From positions 12,691,253 through 12,755,252 of the forward strand of contig CM075939.1 in NCBI GenBank assembly GCA_038030265.1: a DNA stretch of 64,000 bases. Reading direction: 5' to 3'. Position 1 is the first letter of the stretch. Each line of letters opens with the position of its first letter. Source of the stretch: Corythucha ciliata (Eukaryota; Arthropoda; Insecta; Hemiptera; Tingidae). This document shows, piece after piece, positions 45,191 through 55,959 of the stretch. Position numbers and translations under genes: made by a program. The notes under the pieces are model-generated. The model did no database searches, had not been told where the DNA came from, and saw nothing but the letters and a program-made list of their open reading frames with translations.

Positions 45191-45529
45191 TGCTATCTGG
45201 GCGACACCTTAAAGTTACAGAACAGTTCCCACGGTCAAACACAAGTGGCTACCTCCACGCCACGGACCTCCTCCAACTCGTACACCGAATCAGAAGCAAA
45301 CAAACAAGGAAGAGCGCTCCACGAGTAAAAATGCTGTACTACTTCTGGATACACGACTTGAGGGGTTTGTGAGAAAAGAATCTGAGATCTGAGATGAACA
45401 AAAACCAATTTTTGGCATTAAAAGAAAGGCGATTGGACTCATTTATCGCTTTAATTCAATTAATGAGCTCAATTGGGATAGAAATATTGAAGTAAAACGT
45501 CCGAAATTTAGCATTTTGGACTTATACTG

Positions 45530-45645
45530 GCATCGCCCCAGCAAGCGGAATTCAAACCGCTTCTCCCAACTGTGAGGCCCGCCTTCGTGAATTGTCGGTT
45601 TGCCGATCGCTCTGAAGTGCCTCACATCTTTCTTGTTCATGATGA
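45530..45645 (-). mobile_element. tRNA-like SINE fragment, family 3
   Basis: The minus strand has gagcgatcggcaaaccgac (A-box-like), gggcctcacagttgggag and agcggtttgaattccgcttg (B-box region), an order and spacing typical of tRNA-derived SINE heads. The boundaries are approximate. Confidence 0.5.
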
Positions 45646-45889
45646 GAGGGATAATAATTGCTTCCTTCCTATTATTTTATTTGGCTTTTAAACAAATAAA
45701 ATAACGGAATTTGTAAACAAAAATCAAAAATAATAATTAACAATATTTAAAAAAGCTAAGTTCTTAGTCAACGACGAAACGTTCCAAATTCAAAAAATTA
45801 CCCACGAAAAAAACTTGAAAATCGCCCCCAAAATTTTGGGCAAGCGGTGCTTGCCTTGCTTGCTCTGAGGATTCACCACTGCGAAGAAC

Positions 45890-46520
45890 GTGCTCTGACT
45901 CTCGTTTAAAGGACGCTTTCAAGCTTTTCCTTCAATTAAAACGGTGCAGTGCTGTGTTGTGGGTTACATTAATTCGCCTATATATAAATATAAATATAAA
46001 GGCCTACAATTTACGGTTTTCCCAATAAACCTTGTGAGACCGGGTGAAGTGGATCCTGGCCGTCAACAGGAAAAGCCATTTAGAGCAATTCAGTAATTTT
46101 TCTACTGAAGCACTTTATGTATTTTCTAGCAGGAATGCACTAGCTGATACTCTCGTCCCCCCTTCTTCAATGGTTTTCCACTTACACTCAAAAATTGCTG
46201 GCTTATTCCCGCAGAGTGGCAGAAGGGCGGAGATAACAGGTCTCTGTTTTCGTTAGAGAAGAAAAAAGAGTACATGTGGCAGAAAACTTTGATTTGCCGA
46301 CGTTTTTATTCTACATGCCCACAGATTGTTTCAGAATTTTAAAAAATTGGTGGGGGGGGGCAAATGCACTTGGGCGTGCATAATGCACATAGTTCTCCTC
46401 TTCCTATTTATAGCCTTTGGAAAAGAAGGGTGTCAGGAATCAATAAGGGAATTTAAAGAAATAATTAAACTTTAATTTTCTTCAAAAACTCTTTGAGATG
46501 ACATTATTTAACCCTGTAAT
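45890..46520. other. Intergenic DNA
   Basis: No coding similarity was seen; the stretch is AT-rich. Confidence 0.35.
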
Positions 46521-46523
46521 AAG

Positions 46524-46598
46524 GGCATTGACTTTGGCGGACTCGACATGGCCGGGTGCGGGGCGGGGCCCACTGATTAATAATAATAAGCCTATGGA
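46524..46598 (+). mobile_element. LINE 3'-end fragment (same family as 9736-10413)
   Basis: gactttggcggactcgacat and ggccgggtgcggggc followed by cccactgattaataataata reproduce the 3' UTR and A/T-repeat tail of the minus-strand copy at 9736-9790. Everything upstream is truncated. Confidence 0.7.
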
Positions 46599-46852
46599 AA
46601 TCCTTGCTTCAGTTCACTAGCTACATGTGTGACTAATAATGGAAGCCTATGGATTAATAATAATAAGCCTATGGTACATATTTTAATTAATGTGTACCTA
46701 TGTAGCCTAATACACCTATTTTTAATTGCAAAAATCTTGGCGTTTCTCGTTCTTTACATTTCAAAATAAATCATGTTTGACATCTTATACTAGCCCTTTG
46801 TTAAATTTCTAAAACGCACAGCTAGGAATGCATAATAGACCAATCCCAGATC

Positions 46853-46930
46853 CAGTGGCGGATCCAGCATTTTATGAATGGGGGGGGGGACAAAACTAAA
46901 ATGTTCTCTTCCCGGGGGGGGGGGGGATTG
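46853..46930 (+). mobile_element. Single hAT-like end
   Basis: cagtggcggatccagcattt (46853) followed by a G-rich stretch is a common hAT-element end. No partner end or TSD was found. Confidence 0.4.
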
Positions 46931-47184
46931 CTCACCCCCAGTGAAAAAGGAAAATATATAGGAGCCACTTTTCCTGATATTTCCGGTTTCTTTTCCCGGA
47001 AGAATGGAATCCAAATCCCGTGGTGAGAGGGGGGTCATGCTTAAACTATGTTGAGTATTTCTCAAAAATATGTTCAACCTGATCGCAAACAGGCAATTTC
47101 GGGCTTGAAACATCTGCCACTTTTTTTTTTTTTAATGCCTACTTTGATCAAAAAACTTAATTGTGTAAACCCCTTTTAGACGAG
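46931..47184. other. Intergenic DNA, G-rich at left
   Basis: No gene was seen. Confidence 0.3.
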
Positions 47185-47187
47185 TAA

Positions 47188-47460
47188 GGCCCGTATCCAT
47201 AGTCACTACTTAAGTTAAAATCTCCCAAGTAAAAGTCAATCCAGTTTTTGTTGGTATTAAATCATCTGTTTTGACGCCCACTTAAGGAAATTCAAGTTAA
47301 GGCCCGTTCACAAGCTCTATGTTTACGTTCTGTGGAGTCTGTGCAGCCAAACAAATTTAATCCCTCGAAAAATAAAGCATTTTTATAGGTTCCATAGACA
47401 CCACACAACACAAACATAGAGCTTGTGAACGGCCTTAAAAAATGTCTATGAATATGGGCC
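47188..47460 (+). mobile_element. Composite MITE: family D with nested E
   Basis: The outer ends are ggcccgtatccatagtc and the complement of ggcccatattcatagac, flanked by TAA on both sides (47185-47187 and 47461-47463), a 3-bp duplication as in PIF/Harbinger. Inside lies a complete family E MITE at 47301-47434. The same nested order is seen in inverse orientation at 35224-35454. Confidence 0.8.
47301..47434 (+). mobile_element. MITE family E, copy nested in D
   Basis: 134 bp with ends ggcccgttcacaagctctat and its complement, similar to 31100-31233. TTAA precedes it and TTAA follows it. Confidence 0.85.
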
Positions 47461-47578
47461 TAAGCTTTTCAATCAAAGCAGCCATTTTAAGAAAAAGTTA
47501 CAGAATTTACATCTGTAAATATGTTCAATGAACATATTTTTGATCAAAAAACTTACTCGTGTAAAAGGGACCCAAGGT

Positions 47579-47695
47579 GCCTATTCTCTAAAAAAAAAGC
47601 AATATGTTTTTCGAAGCAATGTTTCTATTTTATTCATTTTCTTCAAACAAATTATTGAAATAGAATTATTGCTATGAAAAACATATTGTTTTTTT
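47579..47695 (+). mobile_element. Palindromic MITE, family G (one end missing)
   Basis: Starts gcctattctctaaaaa and has arms aaagcaatatgtttttcg and the complement aaaaacatattg. It is homologous to the outer MITE at 60435-61169, which keeps both ends. Confidence 0.7.
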
Positions 47696-48061
47696 GCTGG
47701 CATTTGTTAATTTTTTTTAAAGATTTGAATGAAATGAAGTGAAGTGTGGCATCAAATACGAACCCTGAAAAATTACAAAATTGGCCTGAGGGTGGAAATG
47801 AATGGACTAATAATTATTATAAAAATTCAAGTTCGCAGTTCGACCATAGGACGTCGATGGGCCAATAATTAATTTTTTCTTGTCTCTTCTAGCTACATGT
47901 GTGACTTCAAAATATTTTTTTCATAAAATTTATGTACCTAAAAAGTTGGCAAAAATCTTGAGTGGCCATCTCATTAATTTTACATTTAAAAAACGGGAAA
48001 TTACAAAGCGACTCACGCATTTTCACTTAGAATACCATGAAAAGTGAAGAAAAAGTCGGAA

Positions 48062-49168
48062 CAAGAATCGCACAGTTTGAAACCTAGAGCGCTCTCATTT
48101 TAAACTTTGCACTAAGCCCATAGGGTTGAGCTGGCAATGATATGGTGGTAGTCGAATCACCTCATGCCCGTATGTTGCAGCGAGACTGTCGATGGCATAC
48201 ACTTTACAGGTTTCTTTCTTGCTTTTGATAATATTTAACAACTCAGCCTTTTTAAGCGTTGAGTCAAACTCGATGTTTTTCTTAGAAAGCCAGGCGACCA
48301 TTTCACTTTTCGTCGAGGCAGACGTGGGAGCCTTGTCTACTTGCTGCGAGTGGTAAGGGGCATTATCCATGACGATGGTGGACTCGGGAGGTATATTTTC
48401 CAGGACAATCTTGAACCACTGAAAAAAAGTGTGTCCGTTCATTTCGAGATGGTAATCTCCCTGCTTTTTTGATCGGAAAAGCGACAAAGCCCCAGGAACA
48501 AAACCTCGAACGCTCCCCGCATGTGACAGGATCAGCCTGTCTCCTTTTCCGGTTGGCTCTTTTCTCGATGACCTAACGGAGTCATCGGTCCAGCTTTTGG
48601 TAACAGTGTGACCAGCGTTCACCCACGTTTCGTCCAGAAAAACGATCTTCTCGATGTCCCTGGCACGAATTTTCCTAAGAAAATCACACCTCCAAGTAAC
48701 TATGTCGAGGAATGTTCGATTATTAATTTTTTTCCACTTGAATCCAATTCGATTCAGAACTTTTGACAACGTCGTAGCACTTCCATTGAAAATGCTGTAT
48801 TCGGAGAGCGAGCGGAGCAATTTCTTCCTCGTAGGGATTTCCTTTCTGCTGTAGTATCCATAAACATGGTTACGAAGAGCCACTTCGTCAAAACTATCCA
48901 AAGAACTCTTCGGGCTTTTACGAGGCCGTTTTTTCCCAGGCGTTCCAGCTTTGATTTTCTCGTGGGTGATTTTACTAACCGTATTACGGCTTATTTGCAG
49001 AGCCTGGGCCACACGTTGAATAATTTGGTTTGTCGAAAGAAGTGGTCCATTATTATTTTTCTCTTTTGTGAAATATTCAAACAATCTCCTTACAAGGATC
49101 CTCGATTGTGTCTTTAAACTTGCTCCCTGTCCCATCTTGCAGCTCCGTCTTCCACGGAAAGCTTCCAT
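48062..49168 (-). pseudogene. IS630/Tc1-type DDE transposase, C-terminally broken
   Basis: The ORF is open for 357 codons from the ATG at 49168. A helix-turn-helix region lies near residues 40-75 (STNQIIQRVAQALQISRNTV). IVFLDETWVNAG near 174 holds the first catalytic Asp, and STIVMDNAPYHS near 264 the second. A SAP-like insertion (KKAELLNIIKSKK) follows, as is usual for this DDE_3-type family. The third catalytic block should read LNPIEL.W, but here it is LNPMGLVQSLK followed by a stop. The Glu is lost and a small deletion shifts the frame, after which a few in-family residues (AKFK) remain. The long open frame but missing C-terminus means a recently dead element. Its TIRs were not identified. 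Confidence 0.88.
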
Positions 49169-49337
49169 TTCGTCACGTTCAGGTTATTATAATTAAGTAG
49201 GTAACAACAAAAAATTTGCAAATTGACAAAAAAAATTTCACACAAATTGAATTTCAAGAAGTAACAATAACGCCTCAGAAGGACATTTGGGGCGAGCTAT
49301 GCATTATCGATTATACTGAAAGGCATGGAGGGAGGTC

Positions 49338-49868
49338 AGGGTTGAGTTCATTCCCAAGTCGGGAGCGAACTCCTCGGCCTAGGCAAAGACGTACCGACCC
49401 ATATGCCTCACGTCCTTCCTCCTTAAAACAATGGAAAAGGTAATTGACCTGGATATCAAGGACGGTTGCCTTCAAACTAAACCAATCCAGAGGTGGCAGC
49501 ATGCCTACCAGGCGGGCAAATCTACTGAGACCGCCCTAAACGAACTGGTGAGTAAGGTTGAAAAATCTCTGGAGGTGAAAGAAACTGCGCTGATCTGCTT
49601 CCTGGACATAGGTGGTGCCTTTGATAACACCACCTATGACTCTATGGAGGCTGCAGTAAGGAGCAGAGGTGTTGATCCATCTTCAGAGAAATGGATCAAG
49701 GGGATGCTGGAATGCCGCATCCTGACTTCGGAGCTGGGAGGAGAGACTGTTTCCGTGTTGCCCTCAAAGGGATATCCTCAGAAGGGTGTGCTCTCTCCTT
49801 TGCTCTGGTTGCTCTTGGTGGACGAGCTTCTCGCTATTCTTAAGAAAATTTTTTTCCGTCCTACGTAA
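49338..49868 (+). pseudogene. Non-LTR reverse transcriptase fragment
   Basis: The reading begins with VEFIPKSG, passes one in-frame TAG (49380-49382) and continues KTYRPICLTSFLLKTMEKV, HAYQAGKSTETALNELV, FLDIGGAFDNTTYDSM (first catalytic Asp) and KGVLSPLLWLLLVDELL. It stops before the YADD box. The sequence type is that of a jockey/R1-like RT distinct from elements A and B. 5' and 3' parts are missing. Confidence 0.85.
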
Positions 49869-50429
49869 AATAAATGAACCTACGGAAAGTAAATTAATTC
49901 TGGTTATAACCTCGTTTAAGGTCTTCTTGATCCAACACACGAGAAGCCGGTGGTCAGTTTGTCAAAGCCCTTCACAACAAAACCAGGAATTCCAATCGAA
50001 GATAGTAGATGGATATAGTATTTTAGAGAAAACTTCAATCAATTTCTTTTCTTACCAAGGGGAATGAAATACTGCTCGATACACAAAAGTACTTGACACA
50101 AACACCGACTCTCTCACCTCACTTGTCCCAATTCCACACAAGAAACAAACCTTTCTGGTTTTATAACCTCGTTCGGAGGTTCTCTTCAGTGTCCCTGGTC
50201 AACCCTCTATTTTGCAGCTTCACGTTACATTTAATCATAATGTTTTAAATAATCGTATCGTTTCCTTGCTGTCGCGTGAAAAAAGTCGTAAAGCACTCGT
50301 AGGAAGGGAATTTACCTACTCGTTTTTTTTTGTTTCTTTTAGCGGGCTTGGCGGGCTCTGCATCCGCCTCGCCCGCCAAATGAAAAAACTCGCAGGTAAT
50401 AACCCCCTTCCTGGACTTGTAATGTAATA
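49869..50429. other. Intergenic DNA
   Basis: No coding similarity was seen. gcgggcttggcgggctctg near 50343 is locally GC-rich. Confidence 0.35.
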
Positions 50430-50880
50430 TACTATTAATTCACGGCAAAACTTTAGAATAGGGGTATTCACATCAACTTTCGTACTGTTTGTATTTTCGT
50501 AATTGCGTTGTTGCTACGGTCTTTTGTTAGGGAAATAGAAATTGGAATCATTTTGCCATTCATTTCGTTCGGGTGATATTTTAAGGTCATTCATTCGAAA
50601 CTTGATTTCCCTGGTAACAAACATCTGACTACGCAATTACGAAACTATGAAGAGTACAAAAGTTGACGTGAATACCCCTAATAATTGCTAACTCGCGGCT
50701 AAAAAGGAGAAAAATCGTTAGTTCGCGGTTCAAATCGCTTATTCACGGCTAACAAATAGTGTAGTGTAGAAAAAATGCTAATTTGTGGTTAAATTTGAGA
50801 AAACACCAACGGTGACTTCCTTGGGCGCAGGTGAAAAGATTCGCCTTGGGGGGGGGGGGTGCCAATGCTAAGGCACTGTA
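50430..50880 (+). repeat. Orientation-A array with conserved end, interrupted by a MITE
   Basis: Units such as attaattcacggcaaaac (50434) and ctaactcgcggctaaaaag (50688) lie on either side of the MITE at 50461-50678. The array ends ggtgaaaagattcgccttgg ... aaggcactg as in the other orientation-A arrays. Confidence 0.75.
50461..50678. mobile_element. TA-flanked MITE (Tc1/mariner-like) within array
   Basis: 218 bp with inverted ends ggggtattcacatcaactt and the complement of ggggtattcacgtcaactt, flanked by TA (50459-50460 and 50679-50680). Confidence 0.85.
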
Positions 50881-52701
50881 GAGAAGCGTCGTGGAATTCG
50901 CAAGTTAATCGTTTTTATTAACACACCGTGTGAGTGGGCCTTTTTAGAAGCCTAGTCAGAGAGATAAGAGATTCTTGACACTCAATTAAGCGTTAAAAAC
51001 ATTTCAAATTTTACTGCTTCTTCCTCTTTTTTATTTAAACTTACCCCATAGGCTAAAAACCAAGAGGGGGTGGGTTCAAGGACTAAATATTACGTGAGAC
51101 AGTAAGGTATGAAGGCAATGATATTATAGCAAGTGCCTCAGATTTGCTCCTCACCCCTTCGTCTGTCAGTTGTTGCCCTTGAAAAATGATAATTAAATTT
51201 AGGATTTTATCACACTTTCGAATAATTCACCCAGGAATTTCCGCCAGTCCCTCCCCCCCTCGCCTTTTCACCAAAATTTTACTACAGGCGCTACGCAAAA
51301 ACTATTTATTTTCAGTGATTAAAGACACTCCCCTGGCGTGGTGACGTGGGGTGGGATAGGGGTACTCGAGTAAATTACTCGAGTAATGAGAAACGGTCGA
51401 CAAAAAAAATGTCTTTCCCGTCACTTTAATTTATAATTTTGCCAACCTTGAACCCCGTCAGGGAGCGAAAACTATACGAGGAGGGTTTCTTGACTCGCTG
51501 GGTCTCTCTCTCTCTCGCTTTGAATTATTTTGCAAACAATGCGCCCTCTTTTTTGGGGCCGCCGGAACCACAACGCTTGAGTTGGTTGCTATTTTAATAA
51601 CCCACTTATAAAGTTTCACATTCCAGATTTATATCTACGGTAATGTTTTTTTGAAATATTATATTCATCATTATTTATTAGTTGTTTTTTTTTACAGCTC
51701 GTCGCCCAATTAGGAGTTTCGGGTAGCGAGGGAAGAGTGAAGGGAATAACAATTACCCTCGGCTCCTCAATGACCAATTTTATAATCAAACGAGTATAAA
51801 ATTTTAGATGTTGTGAACTTCTTATTCTCAAATGTAATCATTACCTATTCAGTGAAACACCCGTTGTATGGAAATCGTAATTAATTTATCGTTATTCACC
51901 GAGTTTGCCGCTTTGCCACAGTAAGCGAATAATTATAGGCTGAAGATGAAGGAAACATTAAGAGGCGAAATAATATGGTAAACATGGAAATTAGAATTAT
52001 TCTTTTTTTACACTACAGGTCTCTTTGATTTATTACGGAAATCGTGGCGCTATGGGGAATGGTGTAATACTGAACACTTGCCCTTTGTTTCAATGCTGAA
52101 AGCGAGCCTGATGTAAATAAGGAAAATGTCTCACGTCGATATCCAAAAGCTTGGGCAAGTTTAATCAAACTGATAATTGAACCTTGTCTTCAGACTATAC
52201 GAACAGTTGAATTGAACTATCCTCGAGACTCCTCAAGTTTTAAATGTCATTTCATCAGGAAAATACGCTTCTCTGGCGTTGTTGCGTCGGTACGTTTGAC
52301 GGCTGGGATCCACCATAATTAGCAGGAAATAATATCAGGAATTATTAACTATTGCCTTTGGCGGCAATCACCTTTATTTTTAAAAAATAAAAAAAAGGCA
52401 TATCGCGGTTCTTTGAGCGCTTTTCATCAAAGCCTCGCATATCTTTCCGCCGCCTTTTGGCAATTTGACATTGAGACAGGTTCTCAATAACTTCTTATAT
52501 GTGCACAAGACCTCCCAAATTTGGGAGATTATTGGACGCGATACCTTTCGAACCTTTTTGGTTTTCACATCCTGTTTTTTTAATCGATAAACCGCAAAAA
52601 AGACAACTTTTTCAGGGTCATTATTTCTCCAAGTTCTACAGATTAGCCACTTTTTTTTTTTTTTTGAACAGCAGTGAGAATTTCCTCTTTTATGCCGAGC
52701 A
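50881..52701. other. Intergenic DNA, no supported gene
   Basis: Contains a small duplicated palindrome (tactcgagtaa near 51363-51385). The ORFs are short and unlike known proteins. Confidence 0.4.
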
Positions 52702-52704
52702 TTA

Positions 52705-52903
52705 GGCCGGTCGTCCACTGGAAGCGTTTTCGAGCGGCGCTACAACGTGCTACAACGAGTGACATCGAGCGTACATACAAAAGGACATAAATTGAATTCA
52801 CTGCTGCTATGACTGCAGTGGATGATGTCACATTCAATTTGAGGCTTTGATGTGTACGCTCGTTGTCGCGCCGCTCAAAAACGCTTCCAGTGGACGACCG
52901 ACC
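52705..52903. mobile_element. TTA-flanked palindromic MITE
   Basis: 199 bp with long inverted ends (ggccggtcgtccactggaag and the complement of ggtcggtcgtccactggaag, extending about 60 bp), flanked by TTA (52702-52704 and 52904-52906). This fits PIF/Harbinger-type MITEs. Confidence 0.85.
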
Positions 52904-52906
52904 TTA

Positions 52907-54435
52907 ATGCCTCGAGCATGAAAAATAAATTTAAAAGATTTTTGTATGGAAAATACGGGGAAAAAATAAAAATACTAATTTTATTTCGCTCTCACGGGTT
53001 CCACAGTTTGCCTTGATCTCTCTCACCCTATCGCGTTTCATTGAACTGGAAAACGTGTGCATCCCCCCCCCCATCGTATAAACGATCCCCACGTGCGATT
53101 GTCATCACCTCCGTGACACCGTGCGCGTCCAACACGGTGAATTTGATTGTATTCATCAAAGTTATCGGTTTAGGGTGGGGGGGAAGGGTTACGCCAGCCT
53201 AAGTTTATTTTTTGGTATTCATGTACACCGACGAAAAAAGTAAATGAAAAATCATCAATCAAGAGAGTTTCATTTCCGTTCGAGGCCGGTTTTCTCATTT
53301 TTCTCAGAGTGGAATCGGTGTTAATGGAAACTTTTCTCGTTATTTTGACAAAAGCCCGCGCATTTGATTAAAGTTTCCTCCCTCTTGACAGCGATAACAA
53401 AATTATGGAATTCAATCGTAGTACGCCACTGAATGATACGGAATCGATGAGAGTTAGACGTTGTAGTTGTTATTCGGGCTTGATAAATGAGCCATTCTAA
53501 TCAAGACATCAATTATGGTGCTATTACACGTGAGAGTAAATCTCGAGAGTTGAACCCTCCGACAGTGCCAGGTACGGGCAGGTAGTAGGGAGAGAGAACT
53601 CTCTGGCCCGTTTAGACTGGCGAGTTAAGCTCTTTTTTTGTCTTTTTGCATCGAAGACGTGCCTCAATTAACATTTTTGGCCCCAAAAGTAGTGCTGTGA
53701 TAACTGAAGTTAATACTAGCAAACAAGGAATGTTCATTTCGCCCTCGCAAAATGGGAGACAAAAATAAATGAATATCGCATTTTGCCCAACTAGAAGTGG
53801 GCTTTCCATAAATTTTGTTAGAATAAGGCTTCTGTTGGGTTTAACGAGTTTTCAACGCCAATTCCATACTTGCCCCGTTTGGTGGGGCTAATGCGGAAGT
53901 CAGTAAGAAGAGGACTGTGTCTTTCCAAAAAATTGAGGAGTGCATTGTAATCTTCATGAAACAAGCTGTACAACGAAAAAAAAAAAGTCCAAATAGCGTT
54001 AATCAACTTGGAGCTATTGATGATCAAAGCTTAACTTTTATAATTTGGGATCACATTTGCCTCACTCCACCCTATTGTTTTATTTGCGACACGTTTTTAG
54101 TCAATGCCATACTGTTTCCCACAAGGTAAATAGACTAAAGAGTTATGTTCTTAATTTTCAACCATTTATTATTGTTTATGCCATGACGTCATGGGATGAC
54201 AAATTTTAAAAAAATTAACAGGTGGGACTTTTTTCAATAAAACAAAATGATCAATATTTTGGGGCTACTTTTTAAATCGGGAGAACTACGCCTGGAGGGC
54301 AAAGTTCCTGTGAAAGAAGTCAACCACGTCTATCACGGGCAATCACGTCTAGCGGCATATTCGCACGAGTTCGTAATGAGGGACTATGGTCGAAGGACAC
54401 CATTAATACTAAAATACTACATAAATTACTTCTTT
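52907..54435. other. Intergenic DNA, no supported gene
   Basis: No coding similarity or clear repeats were found. Confidence 0.4.
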
Positions 54436-54985
54436 TTTGGGCCAAACAGGCCAGCTTGTAAACCATTCGATAACTGTCAGACGATATCCGTAAGAACCAA
54501 CTGGAGGTAGAGGTCCGATGACGTCTACATGCATGTGCTCAAACCTCGACGAGGAAATAGGGAAAGAACCAGGAGGAGAGTGAACGTGGCGAAAAATTTT
54601 GGAACGTTGGCATTGAAGGCAGGCTTGTGTCCAAGCTCGACAATCTTGGCGTATGCGACGCCAGATAAAACGCTGAGTGACAAGTTTTGTGGTGGCCTTA
54701 ATACCAGGGTACCTACGAACTTTGCGGCGTCCTTTCGTCACGCAGTCGGTTGCCGCCACTGCTGACAGCCCTGTAAGTTTGACGCTAAAAAGGAACATGG
54801 ACGGTTGCACTTGCGGGCGTCGTGCCCTCACCGTCGATAGCACCAGCAATAACCAGAGGAATTTGGCGATGGACTCCGTGATCGGAGGAAGGAGAAGACG
54901 TCTCATTTCGACGAGAGGTACGGAAATGAAGAGAAGAAATTGATGCTGTTGACGAATGTCCGCAAGTTGCTGTTGCATTACAAGG
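54436..54985 (-). pseudogene. Ty3/gypsy integrase fragment
   Basis: The minus strand has ATTKLVTQRFIWRRIRQDC, then RAWTQACLQCQRSKI, i.e. the zinc-binding domain of a gypsy integrase. Its second His is replaced (RRYPG instead of HPG). HMHVDVIGPLPP follows with the first catalytic Asp, then FTSWP. The reading stops at about 54436, so the rest of the catalytic core is gone. The region upstream (QLADIRQQ) resembles the RNase H-integrase linker. Confidence 0.85.
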
Positions 54986-55012
54986 TAGTCTATCCACTTA
55001 ACTCAATTTCAA

Positions 55013-55421
55013 TTTTTTTTTTTTTTTTTCATTCATTTTTCTCAGATTGTTCTTCCGCAGCATCAACTCTTTTCTTCAAATCTTTTACTTCATTCTTGTA
55101 CGCATCAATTTTAACACTAAAAAACTGAATAGACTTCTTCAATTCTTCTTCTTCACTTCATTGAACAAAACTTTGAACCCCTCCTCTCCGTCCGTGTTCT
55201 GTTTAAACGCTTTAACCATCGTGAAAAGTTCTCTTATATCTTCAGCAGATAAGGGTTTTATATTACACGACTCACATTTCCATTCTGTCCCTTGCTTCGG
55301 TTGACATTTTTTTTACACTGAAGAGCAGGCCCGGGGAAATTCATTTTCACACTCCAAGACATGGAACTGGAAGCAGCTGACCCGCCCCATCTTCTGTGTT
55401 GCAAATTTTGCACTTCTTCAT
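55013..55421 (-). pseudogene. Retrotransposon ORF1-like fragment (PHD-like zinc motif and coiled coil)
   Basis: From an ATG at 55421 the minus strand reads MKKCKICNTEDGAGQLLPV. After frameshifts come EWKCESCNIKPLSAEDIREL and a heptad-like EVKDLKKRVDAAEEQSEKNE, ending at TGA. A Cys-rich PHD-like head plus coiled coil is the design of ORF1 proteins in several insect non-LTR elements. A 17-nt poly-A (T run 55013-55029 on +) follows directly, so this looks like a prematurely ended retrocopy. The homology call is by architecture only. Confidence 0.5.
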
Positions 55422-55615
55422 AATGAAAAATAATAATAAAGTTCACACTAACAGGAACAACTCAACGCCACTCTTATTTTTCTTTCCTTGTTATATTTTG
55501 TTTATTGTCTTTTACTTCAAGAGACTATTAAGAGATCGAACATTCCTCCACTAACGCTCGAACGCAACTGTTTAGTCATTTATTGCATGATTTAGTTGTT
55601 TATCGCATAATTTAT
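55422..55615. other. Intergenic DNA
   Basis: Short repeated phrase tagtcatttattgcatgat / tagttgtttatcgcataat near 55573-55612, interrupted by the following MITE. Confidence 0.4.
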
Positions 55616-55752
55616 GTCCGTATTTATGAACGTTCCTTGACATTAAGGAACCCTTGAAATTCATTAGAACAGATGTTTTTATTGTGATCAAAACTGTTCT
55701 CAATGGTTCCTTGACTCGAGGAAGCTTCAAGTAACGTTCATAAATACGGGCC
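55616..55752 (-). mobile_element. Palindromic MITE, family F copy 2
   Basis: Inverse-oriented homologue of 2630-2766 with only a handful of differences. Its ends are gtccgtatttatgaacg and the complement. Confidence 0.8.
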
Positions 55753-55959
55753 TAAGTCATTTATTGAGCGAGAATCGTTAGTTTCACCGCTCATGGTCGG
55801 TTTGCCATGTGACTCAACTCATTTTTCGAGGGAATTCACTCCAAAAGATAGTTACTTGCATGGTGTTACCGATACTACACAGAAGACAGAGGGACCAAAG
55901 ATGGCGTATTCATGTACCTGTGCTTTAATGGTTCTCTAGTATCTTGAGAGGTGATATAG
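55753..55959. other. Intergenic DNA
   Basis: No gene was recognised. Confidence 0.3.

Larger units (their letters stand above)
40550..45881. mobile_element. hAT-like element, ~5.3 kb with 8-bp TSD
   Basis: The left end cagtggcgaatgc (40550) and right end ggattcaccactg (ending 45881) are imperfect inverted repeats, extended by related gcaaggcaagc phrases further inside. The 8-bp cgaagaac is duplicated exactly at 40542-40549 and 45882-45889. An 8-bp TSD and CAGTG ends are hAT features. No complete transposase is visible. The interior holds younger insertions (43505-44319, 44740-44886, a SINE near 45540) and an exon-like segment (42574-42735). Confidence 0.65.
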
